Shown here in pieces: positions 6,829-10,254 of a DNA stretch of 10,254 bases. Under the pieces are notes generated by a model, which saw only the letters and a list, made by a program, of their open reading frames with translations, was not told the DNA's origin and ran no database searches. The DNA comes from Conidiobolus incongruus B7586 (lineage: Eukaryota > Entomophthoromycota > Entomophthoromycetes > Entomophthorales > Conidiobolaceae). Both the position numbers and the translations under genes were made by a program. How positions within the stretch are numbered: the first letter of the stretch is position 1; each line of letters begins with the position of its first letter. The stretch lies in the NCBI GenBank assembly GCA_000697335.1, contig JNEM01011773.1:1-10254 (forward strand). The letters run 5' to 3'.

Positions 6829-7635
6829 TCAATATTCACTAATGAAATAGTTAATCAATTCACAGTAACTGTCATTACAGGTAAAAAATATTGCTTTGTA
6901 ATCCATTGTCCAAGTCTGACTCGATCGGTAATCCATTCATACTTCCAATATTCAAGTTTTATCAAAATATAAGACCATATAAGGGATTATAAACATGATA
7001 GCTTTTAGGATGATGTTTTTGCATTCACTATATACATTGGATTTTTCAATATTAATTTTATGTTACTTCAAACTTTGTTTGAGTGAAAATGTAATTTTGA
7101 GTAGATATGATATAACGGTCAATATGTATGTTTGAAAAGCTAAAATTGCGAGAATGTAGTAGAATAGTTTGAATTTGGGAACTAATTTTTGTTATAAAAA
7201 GAATTGAATTAGATGTATCGTTTGATTAGTTATTATAAGGATATATAATACGGGAGCGGTTAGTATAATATATAGAGCCAAAATCAAATATTTCCAAAAA
7301 TGTGGTGTCTCCTAATATTAAAATCGATTAACATTAATGTTTTAAAACGAAATACTCAAATTGTAGCCTGAATATTTCAAATGTAAATTACTAATATAAT
7401 AATCGTATAAACACAAAACCGTACAAAGTGCTAAAAGACTATAAAGAACGAGGGAGAAGATGCCGGGAAAGATTAAGGAGCCACTAGCTACACTATTGAC
7501 GAATATTGCAATCATACCCGAAATTTTATGGTTATTAGCACTCTTTTGAACTTCCTTTGACAAGGTAATGAGTAATGTAAGAGTATATATAAACTCTATT
7601 GTTCTAGTGATCAAAATATGATTCGAAGTGCACTA
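6829..7635 (-). pseudogene. Decayed seven-transmembrane (rhodopsin-like GPCR) gene
   Basis: A single minus-strand frame carries the remains of a membrane receptor. Hydrophobic segments in order: TM1 about 7599-7560 (FIYTLTLLITL), a short basic loop (SKEVQKS), TM2 about 7524-7459, TM3 about 7455-7405 ending in DYY where receptors have D/E-R-Y, TM4 about 7300-7220 (YLILALYIILTAPVLYIL), TM5 about 7160-7090 (LFYYILAILAFQTYIL then VISYLL and a basic K/Q loop), TM6 about 7015-6965 (ILKAIMFIIPYMVLY) and a TM7-like MDYKAIFFTC near 6905-6875. The pattern LKAI-x-F-x-x-PY before a final MDY helix matches fungal rhodopsin-like receptors as I recall them. The same frame is interrupted by seven stops (7342-7344, 7318-7320, 7312-7314, 7192-7194, 7063-7065, 6952-6954, 6937-6939) with no frameshift needed. 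There is no clear start: the longest open piece (7342-7614) has no leading ATG, and the N-terminus is missing. A spliced live gene is unlikely, as no phase-matched donor removes the stops. Confidence 0.6.
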
Positions 7636-8120
7636 GTATAAACATAATTTTGGAGTTAGGAATTTGTTACTTTATTCATACTCAATAATATAAATGATTT
7701 CATATATCATTCAAAATTCTGAAAATCGGATTAGTTATATAATTTCAATTTGAAATCCATTAATAATTTGGACTTTTATATATTGAAATTTGAAATAATA
7801 TTTTTTGACATTTTTAATAGTATTATAATTACAATATTCATTAATTCGAGTAGTAAATAGCTATGATTTGTGAAAAGATCAATGATAAATTAAATTTTTC
7901 CTGATATATCTATATATTTTAATTTTGACTGTATTTAATATTTATAATATTATTTTATACTTGGATTGAGAAAATATCAACTCTATTTGTTTATTTCGAT
8001 ATATATATATTAAATTACTGAATTAAAGATAATATTGATTGTTTTTAGCTTCCTGATTCATTCTTCATTACAATCTTTATTATATATTATCTTGTCTTAA
8101 AGTCATTTTTGAATGTTTAA

Positions 8121-8140
8121 ATATATATATATATATATAT
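8121..8140. repeat. AT dinucleotide microsatellite
   Basis: Ten uninterrupted AT units; a shorter run of the same kind lies at about 7999-8010. Confidence 0.85.
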
Positions 8141-9269
8141 AACTCAAACTATGATAACAAGATTATATGTTAACATTATTCTATATATAAATATATTCTG
8201 TGTATAGAAAAATAATAAACAATATATTATATCTTTATTGCAACCAAAGTTACATTTAGTAAAATAAAGGAATTGAATAATTTCTCTATAAAATATTCTG
8301 GGTTACTTTAATTATAATATAATTTTTATATTTCAATATTTTCTAGTTTGGGTAACATGTATGAACAGGTTGTAACAATTGATATCAAAATATGATTCAT
8401 TTTATTATAAAAAATTATTCTAACTTGACAATTGTTTTGTTTTTAAAATTACTAATAATCAATGTCTCTAGTCAAACTATTTATATTTGATAACATATTA
8501 ACCTTTTATAGAATTGTTATATTGAATTTTAATATTTATTTTTCCAACAATTTCAAGACATAATATTTCGTGAAATTTTTGTTGACATATTTGTAAAAAT
8601 TGGTATTCAGTTGTACAATGTATAATTTAATCTCACAATTTTACAAAATTCAACTTATTTACTCTGAGTCAAATAATAAATAATTTTATTCTACATTCTC
8701 AATATTGAAATATTCATCGTGAGCCAAAAAAATATTATAGCAGAGAACATAAATTCACCTATAGATTTTATAAATATATCATCAATATCAATCCTCAATA
8801 AATTAATTATTGCAATTAACTCTTACTATTATATTTAGAGAAGATTTTTATTGAATTCACATCATGAACAATATGCAATTAGATAAAAATTCATGACTAA
8901 TTCAATTATTTAATATTTACCAAAGGCTTATTAGTTCAATCAAAAACAACAATATAACAACTTAATGGAGAAATAAAATAATAAAATCACAATAATTGAA
9001 TAAATAATATTCACCTAACTCTACTTGATTGTACATTTTTTTCTTTTTTAATTTACTTGAAATATTGTCATGGTAAATAGTCAAACTTATTGATTATAAG
9101 GAAATTGATATACACAAAACAACAAGATAGTTGAAAATATGAATAAATAAGCATTCATTCAAATAAATTAGTATAAAATATACACGTATTTAAGCATATT
9201 TTTTGTTATATATTAACTAAAATTTATAATATTTTTTATTAAAAAATCGTTGGGTAAAATTTATTATGC

Positions 9270-9301
9270 ATTTGGACAGTTAATCCAAATACCACGCGGT
9301 A
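9270..9301. repeat. Twin hairpins in a GC-richer patch
   Basis: ATTTGGA (9270-9276) and TCCAAAT (9284-9290) form a perfect 7-bp stem with a seven-base loop, and TACCACGCGGTA (9290-9301) adds a 4-bp stem directly after it. A run of A and then CTAG (9313-9316) follow. The loop resembles a tRNA anticodon arm in size, but there is no acceptor stem or T-loop, so no tRNA is called. It may be the end of a DNA transposon. Confidence 0.4.
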
Positions 9302-9492
9302 CAAAAAAAAACCTAGTAGATTGTTCAACTAATAATTTTTGGATAAAATTTCATAGTTTGAAAAAATTATGTTCCAATATCTAATTGAGCATAATAATAT
9401 GGTCATACTATAAAAAATAATAAATTGATCTAATTACTATATACTCTAAACTAGTATGTGATAATTGAATGCAGTTTGGGATAATATTTATT

Positions 9493-9510
9493 TATTACCA
9501 AGTGGTAATA
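9493..9510. repeat. Perfect 8-bp palindrome
   Basis: TATTACCA and TGGTAATA are separated by two bases. Perfect dyads of this size can be protein-binding sites, but there is no gene nearby to regulate. Confidence 0.5.
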
Positions 9511-9739
9511 TGTTCTCAAAATTCTTTAAATTAATGTCAATTATTGATTTAAAAATGTATTTTAGATATGGTTATGTTTTATAAGTTTTTTAAGTAACAA
9601 TTGTTGTTAGAAAAGTACTCATAATATGATTTAGTAAATTATTTATTAATTCTGCTATTTAATATATCAGAATTATATGTCTTAAAGCTAACTTGAGATA
9701 TTATCAAAGGATATCGTAAAAAAATTTTGTTTTTTATCA

Positions 9740-9811
9740 CTCCTAGGTTTAAATAATTGATTTATTGAATCATAAAATATTTAATTAAAATATAAAAAAG
9801 AGACCTAAGAG
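9740..9811. repeat. Near-perfect 9-bp inverted repeat, 54-base spacer
   Basis: CTCCTAGGT (9740-9748) and ACCTAAGAG (9803-9811) are complementary at eight of nine positions. No coding content lies between. It may be a tiny insertion or chance. Confidence 0.3.
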
Positions 9812-10254
9812 TATTTTTTAATTTTAGACTGATAAATCCAGCTTAAAATAGAAATAATACTAGCTTAATTATTAATTTAAGATAGTTGGATAATTTTGAA
9901 ATACCCTAGTATTGCTTAACTATGAAAAATTTGAATTATAATATATACTAAAGATGTCTCTATATTAAACACTTATAATTTTAACACTAGGTGAAAAATA
10001 TTTTAAGAAAAATTATAATAAAAAATGAATTAAATAATTTGATTTGATATATAAAATCAATTATTATTGCTTTGTATTTTATATAAGAGAAATTTTTTAT
10101 AATTAAAAAAATCAACAATTTAAAATATAATATATCAAAATATAGAATTAATATAAAATGAATATTTTTTTTATTAATTATAATATTCTATATTTTTAAC
10201 AAATTTCTTATATTTAAAAAAAAGTTATTTATTAAAAACTAAAATAAAATATCT

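Larger units (their letters stand above)
7636..10254. other. Long AT-rich gene-free region
   Basis: About 2.6 kb with no believable frame on either strand and no RNA gene that I can recognise. It contains AT microsatellites, runs of A or T, and small inverted repeats listed separately. One GC-containing patch at about 9249-9316 stands out. Confidence 0.5.

Noticed and set aside
7312-7344. Short intron in the receptor gene (GTATTT...TTAATATTAG) that would remove the first three stops
   Set aside because: The intron would be 44 bases and would throw the downstream receptor frame out of phase; no donor of the right phase is nearby, and further stops remain downstream.
9262-9301. tRNA suggested by a stem with a seven-base loop
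   Set aside because: The loop lacks T at position 33, and there is no T-loop, D-arm or acceptor stem.
1-10254. CRISPR array, bacterial operon or prophage
   Set aside because: No regularly spaced repeats, no ribosome binding sites, and gene content is plainly eukaryotic.

Overview
This is a very AT-rich (roughly one quarter G+C by eye), gene-poor piece of nuclear DNA from a eukaryote, most likely a fungus. There are no bacterial-style operons or Shine-Dalgarno sites. The two intact genes are intronless members of a fast-diverging F-box/leucine-rich-repeat family, and a third locus is the decayed remains of a seven-transmembrane receptor. That combination (AT-rich genome, local F-box/LRR duplicates, rhodopsin-like receptors) fits an early-diverging fungus such as Conidiobolus or a relative. 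This assignment is recalled from family knowledge and was not tested.

Layout, left to right. Positions 1-540 are AT-rich with no gene. Positions 541-999 form a clearly GC-richer island with hairpins and no gene; it is probably an old broken element, with a possible LTR at 805-995. F-box/LRR gene A occupies 1109-2470 on the minus strand, with a short promoter and uORF to its right. A spacer of about 1.9 kb (2471-4363) carries two candidate LTR-like relics (2923-3155 and 3630-3904) plus hairpins. F-box/LRR gene B occupies 4364-5722, also minus strand, again with a uORF and promoter. Positions 5792-6660 are non-coding with two inverted repeats. An orphan promoter-like stretch on the plus strand (6673-6733) leads to an ATG with no reading frame behind it. 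A GPCR-like pseudogene lies at 6829-7635 on the minus strand. From 7636 to the end there is about 2.6 kb of AT-rich DNA with simple repeats and small palindromes only.

Genes A and B are head-to-tail tandem paralogues (453 and 452 residues) that align almost without gaps from MI-x-x-LVNKL to a shared CYKL carboxyl end. Their proximal promoters are still recognisable as duplicates: an identical nine-base ATCCCATAA box, an AATCC box and an upstream ATG exactly 29 bases before each start. The products should act as alternative substrate receptors of an SCF-type ubiquitin ligase, but the substrates cannot be told from sequence.

No clearly new biological system was found. The items most worth a second look are the conserved uORF/promoter arrangement of the F-box pair, the sharply conserved non-LRR block inside both proteins, and the receptor pseudogene, which keeps one frame throughout despite seven internal stops.
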